Shown: in pieces, positions 34,201-48,055 of the stretch
How the letters are laid out: each line of letters opens with the position of its first letter
Position numbering within the stretch: position 1 is the stretch's first letter
Assembly (NCBI GenBank): GCA_013399875.1
Contig: VXAZ01008122.1
Coordinates: 62,001-126,000, forward strand
DNA length: 64,000 nucleotides
Direction: 5' to 3'
Origin: Gymnorhina tibicen
Lineage: Eukaryota; Chordata; Aves; Passeriformes; Artamidae
Position numbers and translations under genes: made by a program
The notes under the pieces: generated by a model
Told to the model about the DNA's origin: nothing
Databases searched by the model: none
The model's input: only the letters and a program-made list of their open reading frames with translations

Positions 34201-37200
34201 CTCTCTGTCTTTCCTAAAGAAGTTACATTTGACTTTTATTTCAAGCATAGAGTTTTTCACAAGGTTTTAGTACTGTGGCTTAACAGTGTGGGGTTTTTTT
34301 CCAAGAAGGTAAATTTTCTGCTAATCTTACACATTTCATGTCTCCATATCCCTGCAAGCCACCGTGCACTCAATTAGATGGGTGGTTTTTTGCTTAATTT
34401 ATCATTATTCATCTTTTCCTTCCATCTCTTACCTGTCTAAGAGACTTTCCCTGAGTAAAATGGCCCCTTGTTCCAACAGGACAAGTCATACCTCTGCAAG
34501 TAACAACTTGTCTTTTATCTTCCCTTGTGCATGAGCTGAGAAGGAGCAGAGAGGCAGCATCCACCTGGTCTTTCTTCCAAAGCCTGTTACACCCCAAAAA
34601 GTCCCTTGTGATTTTGGTACAGACAATGACGTGACTATTTTCCCATCCATTTCAAGTTATTGTGCCAGGGTCAACTCACCATCCTGCAGCAATGAAGGCC
34701 CTTGTCCGCACTGTATTCATGAGATGATGCTGATGATATTTATTATCTCAAAATGTCTGGAAAGATCATTAGTGGTGGCATGTTGAATGCTGAAAATTCT
34801 CCTGTAATTTTTATATGTTTTAATAAAAACCAAGATCAACACAAAGCGTAGCACAAGCCATAACACAGAGAGACCTGTGTATAATCGAAATGAGTCTTAG
34901 AAGGAAAACACCAGACAGCTGTGTCTACTTGGTGCTGTCAACTCCACATAAAACACATACTCTGTAAACTGAGCCTTAGTATGATGCTGTTAAATCTACA
35001 TTTATTTATCATGCACAGCCTTCTCCCAAACAATTCATTTCCTCTTGTTAATAGAAAGTTTTGAAGAATCTTGAAATAGTTGATATTTAAAATGAGATGG
35101 GAAACCTAGTGCCAACTGCTTTTATGTTTCCAAAAGGGAAATGTGTTCCAAATAATTCTTGCTTAATATTTAGCATAGATAACATTTAAGGAAGAGTACA
35201 AAAGAACTATGAATTATTCTGTCTTTAAGGGCAAGGTGTTTGCATTTTATTCTTGCAACTAAGAGGAATACTTTTAAAAGAGCACAGTTTCCGCTTCCAT
35301 TCTTCTGCAGGAGAGTAATTTCTGAAATGTTAGTATAATTTTATAATTTTCGTGGCGTTCAGTTTTCCTAGTATACACAAGAACGTATGCCCTCAGTTAC
35401 TTCGAGAATTTATGGAAATTAACGTATCATCCCTTGATGAGACATAGTATGCAAATTCCTTCTTTTTGTTAATTGACTAAATAATTTCAGCTATCTTACA
35501 TCACTGGAAGGCCTTGAAATAGGTTCTTACTGAAATCAGAAGAAATGTTGCTATTCATTTCAACTGGGCTGCAACATGTGCTGGTCTTCAACCAAGTAGT
35601 TGCACTTTTCCTTGCACACAAAAAATATTTATGAAAACAAAATGATTCTTTATAGAGAAAAAGATTCTCTTATCTCTTCAACCAAATCCAGGCTAATATT
35701 TTCTTCAGTTCATCGTAGGTGGATTTGTTTGGGCATCTCTTCATTATAAACTGCTTTCTTGAGATGTCAAAATAAATGAATTCATGAAATTATTTAAGCT
35801 CTAGGAACCTCATTATGTGTGGAAAAAAATGTGCTGTAAATTGACCTTTTTAAGAACACTTGCTGTCTCAGAAAATCTCCTTGTATAAATATTTAAGCTT
35901 AGAACATACTTTATTATTACCTTTTGACATGAGCTGCCAGGTGGTGGATCTATTTATATTTGAGTTTGCTTTAATTTCATTTTATTTATTCATTTGTTGA
36001 TTAAATTTCATATGAAAAATTCAAGAAAGTGCAGACAATAATAGTGAATATCAATTATATAACCTCTGAGATGAGCCTGTTCAACAGAATTGCTCAGAAC
36101 CCATCTATTTTCTCCATGCCAAACAGTAATTTCTTTTAAATACTATGCTACACATAAATAAATTACATTAGTTCTCTAACAGAGCTGTAACTTCAAAGAC
36201 AAAACTGAAGAGATTATGGGAGAACACGGACTGGCAGTTCTAGATCAATTGTTAAAGGAATAAATGGAAATATATTGTAACTTTACATCACAAATGCATC
36301 TGCTACTGAAGTTCAACAACAAAACACCAAACTCATATAAATTAGATCTCTGAATTTTAATTCAGTTCTGACACTGAAATACTGTCCTGTCAACAGCATT
36401 AATGTCCAAGTGATGTTGAACAGTATTTTCCTGTATTATTTCAGAACAAAGCTTTAAAAACTATGCAGACCATCAGATACTAAAACAGGAAAACCCAAAA
36501 TGAGATTGTCAAGGTCTGTTCTTGAGAGGAGAATATGCAGAGATTCAGGCCCATACAGCCTTTTAAATGAAATGAAGAAAATAAGCACTGAAAATAGTGC
36601 AAACAATTCAAGATACTGTGCCATACACAGAAGATAGCCATACAATTCAGCCATCCTGGTTTCCAGACAATTTCCTCATTGTCATTAACCTTTTGGTAAG
36701 AAGAAGAACCTTTTGGTAACCTTTTGCAGCAGTACAACATTAATGAGAATCAACCTTAATACAACGACTTCACTTTCCAAACATGGCAGTGTTTTATAAA
36801 ACACTATGTGTCGAATACAGAATGTGTACGTAAACTAATACACATAGGATATAAAAAGATGCCTAAGCTCTTGGAGAATGGAAAAATAAGCAGAAAAGGC
36901 AAGTGCAGCAGTTTGGATCTGAAGTGACTTGTTGTCCAGAGCCCGCCCCATCGCTTTGTCTCGACAGGAGTCACAACCCCAGCACAGTGGTTTCTGTTTC
37001 TACTTCACCCTGTCATCAGCCCCTGACTGTCTATGGCTTTATTCCCAATGCACAAGTTGCCAAAATACAAACCCAAACTCAGTATGTTAGGCAGGTTTTT
37101 TTTTTACTCTTAATTTCTGTTAGCGTATCAAACGAGTAAGAATCTTTTCATAAGGAAGGACCGCCCTGACAGGTTGTTGTGAACATCTCAGATGGTTAAA

Positions 37201-38634
37201 AGGTTGGAGAGATACTGACAACTGTCTGTCTAAGTCTTAATGTCATGATAAAAAGTGGCATCCAGCAAGATGAGTAGGATGAAAATATCAATAATTTTAT
37301 TGCGTGTCCAAATTGAAATTAAAATCTTCTTTTTGTTTTATTGTGGTTTTTGCTTAAATAGCTGTTTAAACTACTTTCTTGCAAGCCTTTATCTAAAGTT
37401 CACAGAGTCAAAAGAGGACCAGCTTAAGATTACTTCCTAAATGACTTTCCTGGAGGCAAATTCATCCTTATTATACACATCACTGCTAGTTTAAGTGGAA
37501 TTTTTCTTAAGAGTAGAACAAGGAGGGATTTCATACTCTTTCAGTGCCTGAAAAAATAAAATGGACCTCACTGTATGGCAATCATATGTCATTTCATACT
37601 CAGGTATGAATATTAGTTCATTTATAAACAATACTTCTTAGAACTATTGTGTTCTTTAAATATTTGTGATCCCTGAAATATATATGTAAATGACATTACT
37701 TTTATACAGTTTGTCAACATTAAAAAATCTGCAGCTTTCACAATTGGTTCTAGTACCTCATTTTTCTCATGTTAATATATAATACACTTGCAAATTTCTG
37801 GACTGAATTACATTACTAGGTCTAGTGGGCCATGAAGCACAATTATTTTTCATAGAACTCAGGTTATGAGAGTAATGCAAAATCATTCTCCAGATCAGTT
37901 ATTTTCTTTAAATGTCTTCAACTCATCTTTGAAATTGAGTTTTTGCTGAAAAGGGAATTTTAGCCAAATGTGAGCTTGAGATATTTCTGTCTTTTCTTAT
38001 TTGAGTGTTTCGTGTTGTTAAATAAAATGTATTTTAGCTTTTAAAAGTAATGCTTCTCTTTTTGTTGCCTTTGTTTGAAAGCTGGCATGATGAGGAGCTT
38101 CCTGTATTCTAAGAATACAGCGTCTGTCCAAGGCTGAAATATGATCACATCCAGCCCAGGCTTTTTGTATGCCCTTGTAATAGTTTTTTCTTCGTCATTA
38201 CTCTCCTATTTTGTCATTGACTATTTGCACTTAATTTTTTTTAAGCTGTATGGGGAATTTTATCTCATCCTGTTCTCTCTACATTTCTCTTCCAAATATT
38301 TATACTAAAAATGAGCTAAATACACAGAATTGCTTCCTGATCACTACGATACTTTAACTTTTTAATAACTTTTCATCTTTCCTTTCTTCCTGCTGAGCTG
38401 AAGCACAGAAAGATGACTGTAGGATTTTCAAGCTGCACTGAAATTGTTGCAAGACTTATGCAGGCTTTTGAGACTGTCCTCTACAAGAAGAAAAAAAAGC
38501 CATTGATGAATTGTGGTCGTGTTATTTCACTAGCCATTATCATTATGCATAAGTTCCTCCTTTGAAAAAATAATTTGATAATCTATCAAAGAACTGGATG
38601 TGAAAATTGCTCTTCAGCAAGTTGACAGATAGGT
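34201..38634. other. Unique, strongly AT-rich non-coding DNA
   Basis: No gene or repeat family is recognised. A short repeated AACCTTTTGGTAA motif occurs at about 36688 and 36708. A T run is at about 37098-37106. Open frames are under 90 codons and without domains. Parts around 35230-35750 have the even, simple-repeat-free texture of possible conserved elements, but nothing more can be said from one genome. Confidence 0.5.
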
Positions 38635-38697
38635 TGAAGCTGCTAATTGACCTGTGCTGTAGGTAGCCCTGTAGTTTCTTAATGAAGCTGCTAATTG
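38635..38697. promoter_or_regulatory. Paired 15-bp motif with homeodomain core (possible enhancer)
   Basis: TGAAGCTGCTAATTG occurs perfectly at 38635-38649 and again at 38683-38697, 48 bp apart in the same orientation. TAATTG is a typical homeodomain core. AT-rich candidate sites lie just upstream (ATTATGCATAAG near 38540-38552 and AATAATTTGATAATC near 38569). The repetition and motif density suggest regulatory DNA; this is inference only. Confidence 0.3.
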
Positions 38698-41600
38698 TCC
38701 ATGAGATATTTGGGCTTAAAAGCCAGACAGTATTTTAGAAACCATTTTTTTGGTTTAAAGCTTTTTTTTTGCATTCTTGCCACCTTGCAAAGGGTTTTAT
38801 TCTATTTTCCGTTCCCTGGATATTTCAAACACTGAAATATGAAAAGCTAAGTAAAAGTAAGATGCTGTATGTCTAAATTCTTGAAGAAGTTGCAATTCTG
38901 CATCATGCATAAGTGGAGTCTGTGCCTTCAGCCTGCACTGTATAGAATGTTAGGAGATCCTGCATGATGTGGATTCAGTTCTTAACCAAAATTAGTCAGT
39001 GGGCAGGCAATGGTTTGCCATCCACATCGCGTGTGAGCTACCAATGCTGTCAGTGTGCCCCAGTGCTTGGCTAAGTTCAGTCTGCCGATGAAAAGAGACC
39101 AGGTATCTACAGTGAGGCTTCAGCTTATGCTGGAAGGAAAGGAGAGAGCACTGTGAGAGGTTGTGGCCATAGCACCATCCCTCTGTGTGCAGATATAAAT
39201 CTCTACATCAGTCACTCAGCGTAGTGGTTCAGGAGTTTTCACAGACCATAATTTGCCACATGGAAGAGGATTTGCGGATAAATGTCTGCCATTTTTGTTT
39301 GTCTGAAACACTCTCCTGTTACAAATGTGACAGACACTTCCCAGTCAGACTGAAATGTTGTACCATAACAGCTGGACATCCCTAAAAGTCCCAGCTCACA
39401 TGAATTGCTGCAGAATATCCCACATCCCTCTTGTCATGTAAGGGGAATTTTTCCTTAACAACATTTTTATATGTAACAGGAAACCAATCTCTGTATTGCA
39501 CACATAATTTATTCTGGAGACTGGATGTGACCATGACTCACACATGCCAGAGATTAGTTAAAACACTTCTAGAAAGTATCTAAACATGAGATAAAGAAGG
39601 CAGTAAAACAACTTATAAAGGACAACCTGTATTTCTGTAAATAATGTAACCCCAAATGATTTTTTGTCCTTGGGGTATAAGTCATGGGCTGCAGCAATGA
39701 TGCTGACACACAAATCTTGAGCAGCTCCCACAGCAGTTTGACAGTCCCAGAACACAAGTTCTCAATATGAAATATAGCAGCTCCATCTGCTACTCCCCTG
39801 GCATGAGATGCTCTTCCTGCTTTCATGCCAGTGTGGTGGGAGAAACACTCCTACTCACACCAGCTATAAAATACACAGACCATAAGTGTTTTTCTGTCAC
39901 TGCTGCTCCTTTTCTTTGTTGCTTTACCCAGTGTCACTGTAATTCCCCTTCCATTTTCTATTGTCTCATTTCCTAACTTGAACCTCCATCAGTCTGGAAG
40001 AACTTTGGACAGAAGCACTCTTTGCTGAAATCCATCTGTGCCTTGCTTGCCTCTGTCAGTCCTTGCTCTCAATAAGGAATAGGTCATTCCTGTAACTTCG
40101 TGTGCTGATGGGCAGCAACATACCAAAACCTGTCTAGAGCCTATAGACTCCTTCAGTTGCACTTTTTCCCAAGCACTGCTGTTCTAGACATCTTGCAGTG
40201 AGAGTTGTGACACCAAAGCTGTCTCACCTTCACAAAACATGATATTCAGGTTTGCCTTTTTTGTAAAATGCACAATCTGATTGATGTATTCAGAGTCTGG
40301 AAATTCAAGCCTCTCAAATATAGCTCTACCTGTAACTGTAGCAGGACTCTTCCTGTTGAGAAGTATCAAGTGTAACAATCTCATGTACATTTTAGTTGCA
40401 TAGTCGGCTTTGCTGAATCTTTCCTTGTTGTGTTATTCAACCAAAGGCACTCTGATTTCACTGGCTCATTTTTTGCTATTCAGTTCTGAATCTGTCTCCG
40501 ATTAGACCTCTGTGAACCAAGGGACACAGAACATCATTCAGCACTCATTTTTCCCCTTCTTAAAAAAGGGGAGCCTCTGCAACATAATGTGTTTTACTGA
40601 CAAGCAGGCTGCTTGCTAAGTAGGCACGTAAATACGCAAGTAGGCAGTCAGATGTATAGGTAGATGGATTTCAAAGATTTTTCAAATTAAAAAGCATCTT
40701 ATTTTAATAGAAAAAGATGTTTTTAAGAGCAAGCCCAATATTTTAATTGTGAGCAACAACTGAACTACTTGTAGCCAGTCATATCCCAAGTCTGTTGAGA
40801 CTTTTATCTTGTAATTTTTTCATGTGTTACTTCAGAGACCTGGAATTATGTTATTGTCTCTTGATAGAATTGTATTTGTTAAAAAAAATAGATTTTTTGT
40901 TAAAACGTCTCTTATAATCAAGATCTTGAGATGTTCAGGAAACAGAGCCCTAAGTACATAAAACAAACACATTAGCCCACATTTGAGCAGTCTCTACAAC
41001 TGAAGCAGTGGGTGTGCACTGCACCCAAGGCAAAAAACAATGGCAGTGTAGTTTTACAATGCAAACTGTCTATTCACAGTTAGGGCAGAACATGAACCCT
41101 CATCTCTTTCTGCATGCCTGGGAATGCAATGCTCCACTGAGAATGAGGACTGTCATGTTCAGATGACAGATGTAAGTCAGGACACAAAACCTGCCTTTCC
41201 CTCACCTGATAGTGATAAAAATCTTGATGACTGGTTCAGGTCTTCCCTGGGGAAATGGAAGAAGGCTGTGTTCTTTACCTCTGTCATTTTTTGGTGATAC
41301 AGATTTAGACAGAAACCATAACCAGGCTAATACTTTGTTCTCTTCTCCATAAAGCACAGCCTTTCCCCCTGTGCAGCTTCCTCTCCTTTGTCACTGCATT
41401 GCTAACATTCGTGCCTAGATTTCAAAACATGCATTTGAAATCACTGCTTGGAACCAAGCACATCATATTCTTCTGCAGCCCACTGTCCTGTGGAAGGAAA
41501 ACCAGGCAAAAGGGCAGAAGGGTGCCACAGGATATTGTGACCAGACCCTCGTTTTCATGAATGGGGACCGGGACCCAAGAGATCTCTGCCTTAGAGAAAG

Positions 41601-44600
41601 ACCTTCATCTGCAATTTGTGAAATAAGCAGCACAAGAGGAAAATTAAAACTGTTCAATTTTAACTGTAATTACTAAAGCAAGAACCCCCTTAAGTGTTAA
41701 CATGTAAAGAAAGGCTATAAAATGATCTTTCCTGGACACATGAGAATTCAGCTAAGAGGAAGGTTTCATCAGTTTTCAAATATGGAGAAACCTGGGCTCT
41801 CACAACTTTTTAGATACTGAAAGCAATCAGTAAGTTTGGACAAGTGTGTAACAACCTGAAATTAACTCATTCCTGTGTATACAGACCAGATCACCCTACC
41901 ATTATTTATGTATATATTTCTTTTTGCAGAGGTAGCTCATTTATAAGTTCATTATATTCGAGGCATCATGCACTGCTATGCTTATTTCATTTAAGTACAG
42001 AGATGACAAGGCTAGCAGTTAAATGGAAGCGTGATTATCAAAGAGAAAGAAAGGTTGATTCAGATGAAAGATGGGAGGCAATGGAACTGGGTAAAGCAGA
42101 TAGAGAAAGCAAAACCAAACAAAACCTTCTACAAAATCTAAGACCATTTCCATGTCATACAGTTGGCTTTAAAAAGCCCAAGATAAAACATATCTCCCCT
42201 CAAGGTGAACGGATGAACTTTTTACTTTGTTCTATTTCTTCCCAATGGGAAAAACAGTATTAAACAACAATATTTAGATCAAAAGCTTGTGCACAAAGGA
42301 GTATTTCAACTCCATCATGAGCCAGGTAGATGAAGCATCAAAATGCAATATATTTTTAATATGGAATTTGTGTCTCTGAGGATGTTCTTTACTGAGTGGA
42401 AAAACATTTGTTTTAAGACACACATTGTATGTAAGAAGAAGAAAGAAGTAAAACCTACATCAACAAACTAACACTGAAAACACCAGCTCAAAATAGCTTA
42501 TTGATTAGGAATCATTCCAATCAAAATGGCAAAATAGAAAAATAAAATGTAAAAAAAAAAGAAGAAACAAAATTGAATCACATAATCTGTATTTCCCCCA
42601 AAGCAGAAAGGTCCTTGTTTTTATACTGTTTCTCATCCTGCTTGGATTTAGAATGTTCTTAAGCCTGCTTTGACAACTGTTTCTACATATGGGAGAAACA
42701 CATACGCAGGAAATAAATGGGTGATATAAAATTGTTAGTACTACCCTTTAGTTCTTAGTATTCATGGGATGCCAGAATTTACAAATACGGCTATATCTCC
42801 TGGTATCGTGCACCTTTTTCTCAAAAAATGCAGTTTTCAGAAATAAGAAGTTCGATGAAACTGCCTTGTCAGGGATGCTTGGTTGTCAAAGAAAGGTAGC
42901 TGCATCATAGGCATGGAAGTTGAGCTGTTAGTTTAGCAATGCCACTGAAGAAGCAGCTTGAAAGAGGAACCACAACAGGCATGTTTTTTTCCTGGTTTCA
43001 GAATTTCACGCAGTTTATAAACAGCAGATATAATTTATCAAACGTGTGCACATGTTGGGTTATCTTAAAAGAAAGAAAAAGAATGCAGCGTTATTGCTCT
43101 GCTATGTAATCATTTGTCATCATCTGCAGATTTTTCTCAATTGTATAGAAGATGTCCCGTGGCTTGGGCAACTTACCCTGCAGCTATTTTTTGCTTTTTT
43201 GCTGGAGGGAATTACTTAATTTCATCCCTCCAAGACTTGTATATATGCAGCCATTTCCAAACAACCTGGGATTTAGGTCACATTTGCTGTCCCACTAGCT
43301 AGAGTCCCCTGGAACAGTGCTTTGTTAAAGCTGCGGACAAAACATTCTCTGAATTCTGCACTACTGATCTCCCAGGAAGTTAGGTTTGGGAGTTTATTGT
43401 CTTTCTCTACTGAGTTTAAAATTTAGACCAGTTCGGTCAAGGTGTGGGAATAGAGTCTATTCTGGATATTTTTCCCTTAGTGCAACTGAAATTGGCTGCT
43501 AATAATTTAAATCACTTTTCTGCTAATAGCTTCTGATGCTTTAATTTATTTATATTAGTATCAAAGAGAATTTCTTTAGCTAAAGTGTTGTATCTGCCCA
43601 GTGAACAGAATTATTTGGGACCCAGAACTCATATGTTTCTCTGCCTATGAATTGTCCTGCACAGCTGCACTGAAAGAAATATCTACCAGCTTTTCAAGTA
43701 TTTACAGCTTAGGCTGTGATTTTATGATGGCCCTAAGTCTACAGAAGTGGAGCTTGTCTCACCTAACCTTGGCCATACATTCCCAGTTCCCCTTTTTTGC
43801 CACCTCTACTATTCATCCTGATGTTCAGTGAACTGGTTCAGTAAAGTGATCTGCCTGAAAACCAGTCCAAAAATAATAAAAAGTGGTAGGTTTCTGACCA
43901 GACTAGTTTTCTGATTCATTCATGTCATAGAGGCACTGGCACACCACTGGTGATGGGAACATGTAGCTGGAGACAATCAGGAGACATGAGTATCTCTGAC
44001 AGTGCCAGTCTGCCCTTTAGGTGGTTTCAGTAGGAGCTGGGACTTAGTATTTGCCTCATCTCTATTTGGTGCACTGCTCTTATCTTGCTGGCACTCTCTG
44101 ACTACCTTTCTTAAATAAATTTATTTGTCATTTCCCTGGATTTCCACTACTTCGGCTCTTGTTGTTTCTGTGTCCTTCAAGAAGAGGCCAAGGAGGCACA
44201 TCTGAATTGTGAGTCTGGAACAAGCACTGCAGATTTTTACTGACCTTTTCATAATGGATTACAAGCAAGCTGGTAAGAGCTCCAGTCCAAAGAAAAGTCT
44301 GCTACCTTTATCGGTACCTAACATAAAGCCTGTACATACATCTCACTTGACGTTTGCAGTTTAGGAATTAGAGTTCTCTTGCATCATTTTTCTGTTTCAC
44401 TACAGAGAAATCTGGAGGCTGAGGAGCAGTTTCAGCAAAAAGCCAGGGGAAAATCCAGCATTTCAAAGAGTCCCTTTGTTGCTGACTTCTAACACAGACA
44501 AAATGTATTTGGTCCCAATCTGCATGTATGTGTTTGGCTTTCCAGGGACTTGATGACTTTTGAACTCATTGTCCAACATCAGCCAAGTGTGGAAAGGTCT

Positions 44601-46385
44601 GAAATTCTCAAAAAGAGCATCAAAATCCTTGTGAGATTCATAGAAGGAGAAGAATGACTCTGTGATAAGGAAAAGTGGATGCTGGTTGGGGGAAGGTTTT
44701 CTCCAACTGAGCACACATGTTGCTAAACTCTAGAGGAACTTTAGAGGACAAAACCCTAGTTTGGGACAAAACCCAAGAATCTTTAATCTGCGTCCATATT
44801 CTTTTAGAAATCAACAACAGTCCGCTAACAAAGAAAATACATGATTGTATATAAAATAGGGAGCCATTAAATCTAGAGCCCACTGAACTCTATATTATAA
44901 ATTAAGATAGCTTCAAAAGCAATTTTGTTTCTTGCTTTTCTTTTACATAAGTAGATTATCCACATTCTTCCTTTCAAAAAGTTCTCAGTGACAGTGTAGA
45001 CCTAATGTTATTGCAGAAGTTTATTCATTCCTCTTGCATCAGTATTCATCAATGATATAGAGCCATTCTGAGCTTGGCAGTGACTCAAGGGCAAGCAGTC
45101 ATTTTTCTAATCAATGGACTCTCAAAAAAGTCATTTACCATCCAAGTCTAGACATAGCAGAAACCTGCTTTGCTTTGCTCTACTTAACATCCAATCTATT
45201 CTCTAGAAAGCTGGAAGCAACTTGAATTTCCGTTGCCTCATGCAGATTTGGAAGGGTGCCACATGGATTGTTGAGCTTATCAAACGCTGTCTCTGGAGCT
45301 CCATATAAATGGTCTTCAAAATCTTTGAATGGCAGAATAGATAGGCTTGCACAAAACCAAATCATGTCATTACTCTTTAGGACTCATTCTGAGTACTAAG
45401 ACCTCTTTATTTTAACTTTCCTGAGCACCTTTCACCTATTGTTCTAGACATTATCCACCATTCATTCAAGTCAGGTTGTTCTTTTATCACAGCACGTCCC
45501 AGGTCTTGTATCAGTCTGTGTTTATGTGATCAGACTATTGTCTGTGGGCTCTGTGAAGACTGACATGAACTTGTTTTATAAGGATGACAGTTCAAAAATC
45601 TCTTCAATAAAGCTTGAAAAGCTCTACTCTTTTTAATGGTCAAACTCACAACCTAAATGAGTTTTTTTTCACAGGTATCAGAAGGAAAGGGTGCAATGTG
45701 TAAAGACTTATTTTTCCTTCTTCTTGCTGCTAACACTCTTTCACCTATTCCTGGCAATGGGGTCACTTATCACCCTCAAAAGATATTTTCAGTGTATAGG
45801 ATATTGCCACTTTGAAAGCACTAGCTGGGTGAGTCATCACTTCCTATTGATAGCACCAGACTTGTGCAATTCTGCTGTCTCCTACTGCTGATAAAATTGC
45901 TCTGTGATGCAGCCATAATGCATACTATAGCACAGTTAATTTCTGACCTCAGGGACCTAAATCTTATCAGTCAGGGAGTGCAAGAGCTCTAAAGGGCCAC
46001 TGGGCCACTGTATAATTTAAAACCTAAGATTTATATGGCAAAGAGGCCTATCCTTAAAACCATTATTACATCATTATTTCAGATTGGTTCTAAGGATAGA
46101 TATGCAAACGGACACACTCAGCCTGAATAAACTGAGCTATTATAAAACAGTATATGATGGAAAAGGGCTCTATTAGCCCTCAGGTGTTCCAGAAGGCTCT
46201 ATCGATTCTGGTTGCCCAACAGATTTATGGAAAATAAACTGGGAGACTGCTCTTAGGAGGACCTGTTTCTCCTTTCTACATCAGTACTGCATTCAAAATG
46301 CACTCAGAGTGTGTTTTACTTTTTCCTTGCCCCCTTTTTTTTTCTTGCTCTAGTAGAAATAGTGGTCTATTGACAAATGCCTGCA
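38698..46385. other. Unique AT-rich non-coding DNA
   Basis: No gene or classified repeat is seen. The longest frame is 139 codons (+, 41844-42263). It is lysine- and arginine-rich in its second half, lacks a recognisable domain and lies in AT-rich DNA, so it is probably chance. An A-rich tract occurs at 42550-42570. A short GTAGGCA-type repeat lies at 40618-40647. Confidence 0.5.
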
Positions 46386-46645
46386 TTATTCATAGAACCA
46401 TAGAATCATCAAGGTTGGAAGACACCTTTAAGATTATCAAGTCCAACCATCAACCCAGCACTACCACTGTAACCCCCAAACCACTAAACCACACCACCCA
46501 GTGCCGGATCCAGATGCCGCTTAAACGCCTCCAGGGATGGTGATTCCACCATCTGCCTGGACAACCTATTCCAGTGCCTGACCATCCTAACAGTAAAAAA
46601 AAATTTCTAATATCTAATCTGAATCTCCCCTGTCTCATCTTAAGG
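46386..46645 (-). mobile_element. CR1 LINE fragment, 3' end
   Basis: It opens with the CR1 tail CATAGAACCATAGAATCATC and continues AAGGTTGGAAGACACC, AGTCCAACCATCAACCCAG, CCTCCAGGGATGGTGATTCC and TCTAATATCTAATCTGAATC. All are hallmarks of the reverse complement of a bird CR1 3' UTR, in the right order. The subfamily differs from the nested pair (CGTC/CATCAAGGTTGGAA type). It is 5' truncated, about 260 bp, non-coding and inactive. Confidence 0.88.
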
Positions 46646-47401
46646 CTGAAAATAAGCCTAATGCTTATTTTCAATAAGAATTCTTTTAATTCTATATCCA
46701 AGGAATTTTCTTAATAATTGTGTCTTGTTTCAGTTTTCTGCTACTTGTTTATGCATCTGTTTAATGTGAGAGAAAAAAGTAAATGCTCATGGTCAGCATG
46801 CAGAGATCACTTCAGACTATGCATTTTAAGGCATAAGGGCGTTTCTCCAGGTCTCCTTTGGGTCATCAGTCACTTTTGTGCATGCAAAAAAAAGAATGGA
46901 TTGCCTTCTTGTTGTGTGCAGGACAGCCACCCCACAGCAAAATGAGCTGCAGTTCCTTGTGAGGTTTTCTTTGTCTGGCTTTATAAAGGATTGGAGTTGC
47001 AGGGAGAAGTTTCACACTGTAGGCGTCTAACTGGCTGACTTCCTTGTGTCCAAGCCCTTTGTGAAATGACATGCAATTTTTGAAAACAGGACATTTTAAG
47101 ATTGAAATTGAAGTCTGGAAAGCAGATATGTTTGTCACCAAGTATTCTGGTCATGTCTTAGAAGTAGGAATAATCTGCTGTGACAGAAAGTGGCTGGTAA
47201 TGATCGAAATTACATGGTGGCTCATTCTAGGAGACCATATAATCAGCCTTTAATCTGACCATTTGAACTGTTCTGTAATAGCATATCTGATTTCTTTCGT
47301 TGTTAATAGTACCTATTCCTCATTTTCCTTTTTTTTTCCTGAGACCCAGTGGATGCCACACCACTCTTCAAATGATTTTTTTCTTTCTTTAAATTGCCCC
47401 T

Positions 47402-47878
47402 TCAGGCTGAAGTTCCTAAAATAGTCACATCAATGCATTCATCAGACCTCCAGGAAGGTGATCCAGTTAGTGACTTGTTGCTTGCCTTGGTGGGAAGACA
47501 CAGCACCAAGGGTGCCCTTGAGAGGGTTTGAACTGGTTTCTTGCTGAAAAGAAATAAAGGGTCTGTGCTGGGTGTTAGCACCTCTTGATTGCTAGCCCAT
47601 AGGTAATTCTGAGCAGATGTTGGATAGTCTGGTCCTGCTTTGCCTTGGTCAGGTCTGCCAAGTTTCCTGCTTGAATCAGGCATATTACATGTTAAGGAAC
47701 ACTTTCCTGTCATTCTCCCTTTCAGCATCATGCTTCTCCTTAGCCTGGTCTTTCCTAGTGCTGAACAGTTCAGAGAAGTCCATGTTTTCCTTGGCAAAAG
47801 GGCTCTGCAGTGAAAATGTGTGCAGAGCCCAGCTATAGAACAGAGCCACAGGAGAGAAAACCCACCATAACTAGACAA
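47402..47878 (-). other. Longest open frame (158 codons), probably not a gene
   Basis: The frame runs MSSYGGFSLLWLCSIAG... to ...ECIDVTILGTSA. It is serine- and leucine-rich with no domain, signal or membrane pattern that I recognise. The N-terminal hydrophobic stretch is short and interrupted. There is no clear Kozak context, no flanking splice pattern and no poly(A) signal that I can link to it. It could be a recent orphan frame in a long non-coding RNA. Chance is more likely. Confidence 0.12.
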
Positions 47879-47921
47879 TCAAAATCTGACTTGGAACTGT
47901 AAGGTCTCATTCTGGGAAGCC

Positions 47922-48055
47922 AAAAAAAATAAAAAGGGAAAAAGTGGAAAAAATGGTAAAGCAAGAGAGAAAAGGGACTAGGAAACAGAGACAGAGAGGG
48001 AAAAGATAAAGGAGGTAGGAATATGAATCAGGAAAAATATGGAGTGAAGGAGACA
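47922..48055 (+). repeat. Purine-rich tract
   Basis: About 130 bp on the plus strand are almost entirely A and G, with runs such as GGAAAAAGTGGAAAAAATGG and AGAGACAGAGAGGG. This strand asymmetry is typical of degenerate (GA)n-type low-complexity DNA. Confidence 0.75.

Noticed and set aside
35449..35456. Octamer ATGCAAAT (also at 55439-55446)
   Set aside because: A specific 8-mer is expected about twice in 64 kb counting both strands, so its presence alone says nothing.
41844..42263. 139-codon open frame with an acceptor-like and donor-like site inside
   Set aside because: It lies in AT-rich DNA with no recognisable domain, and such a length is expected by chance a few times in 64 kb on two strands.
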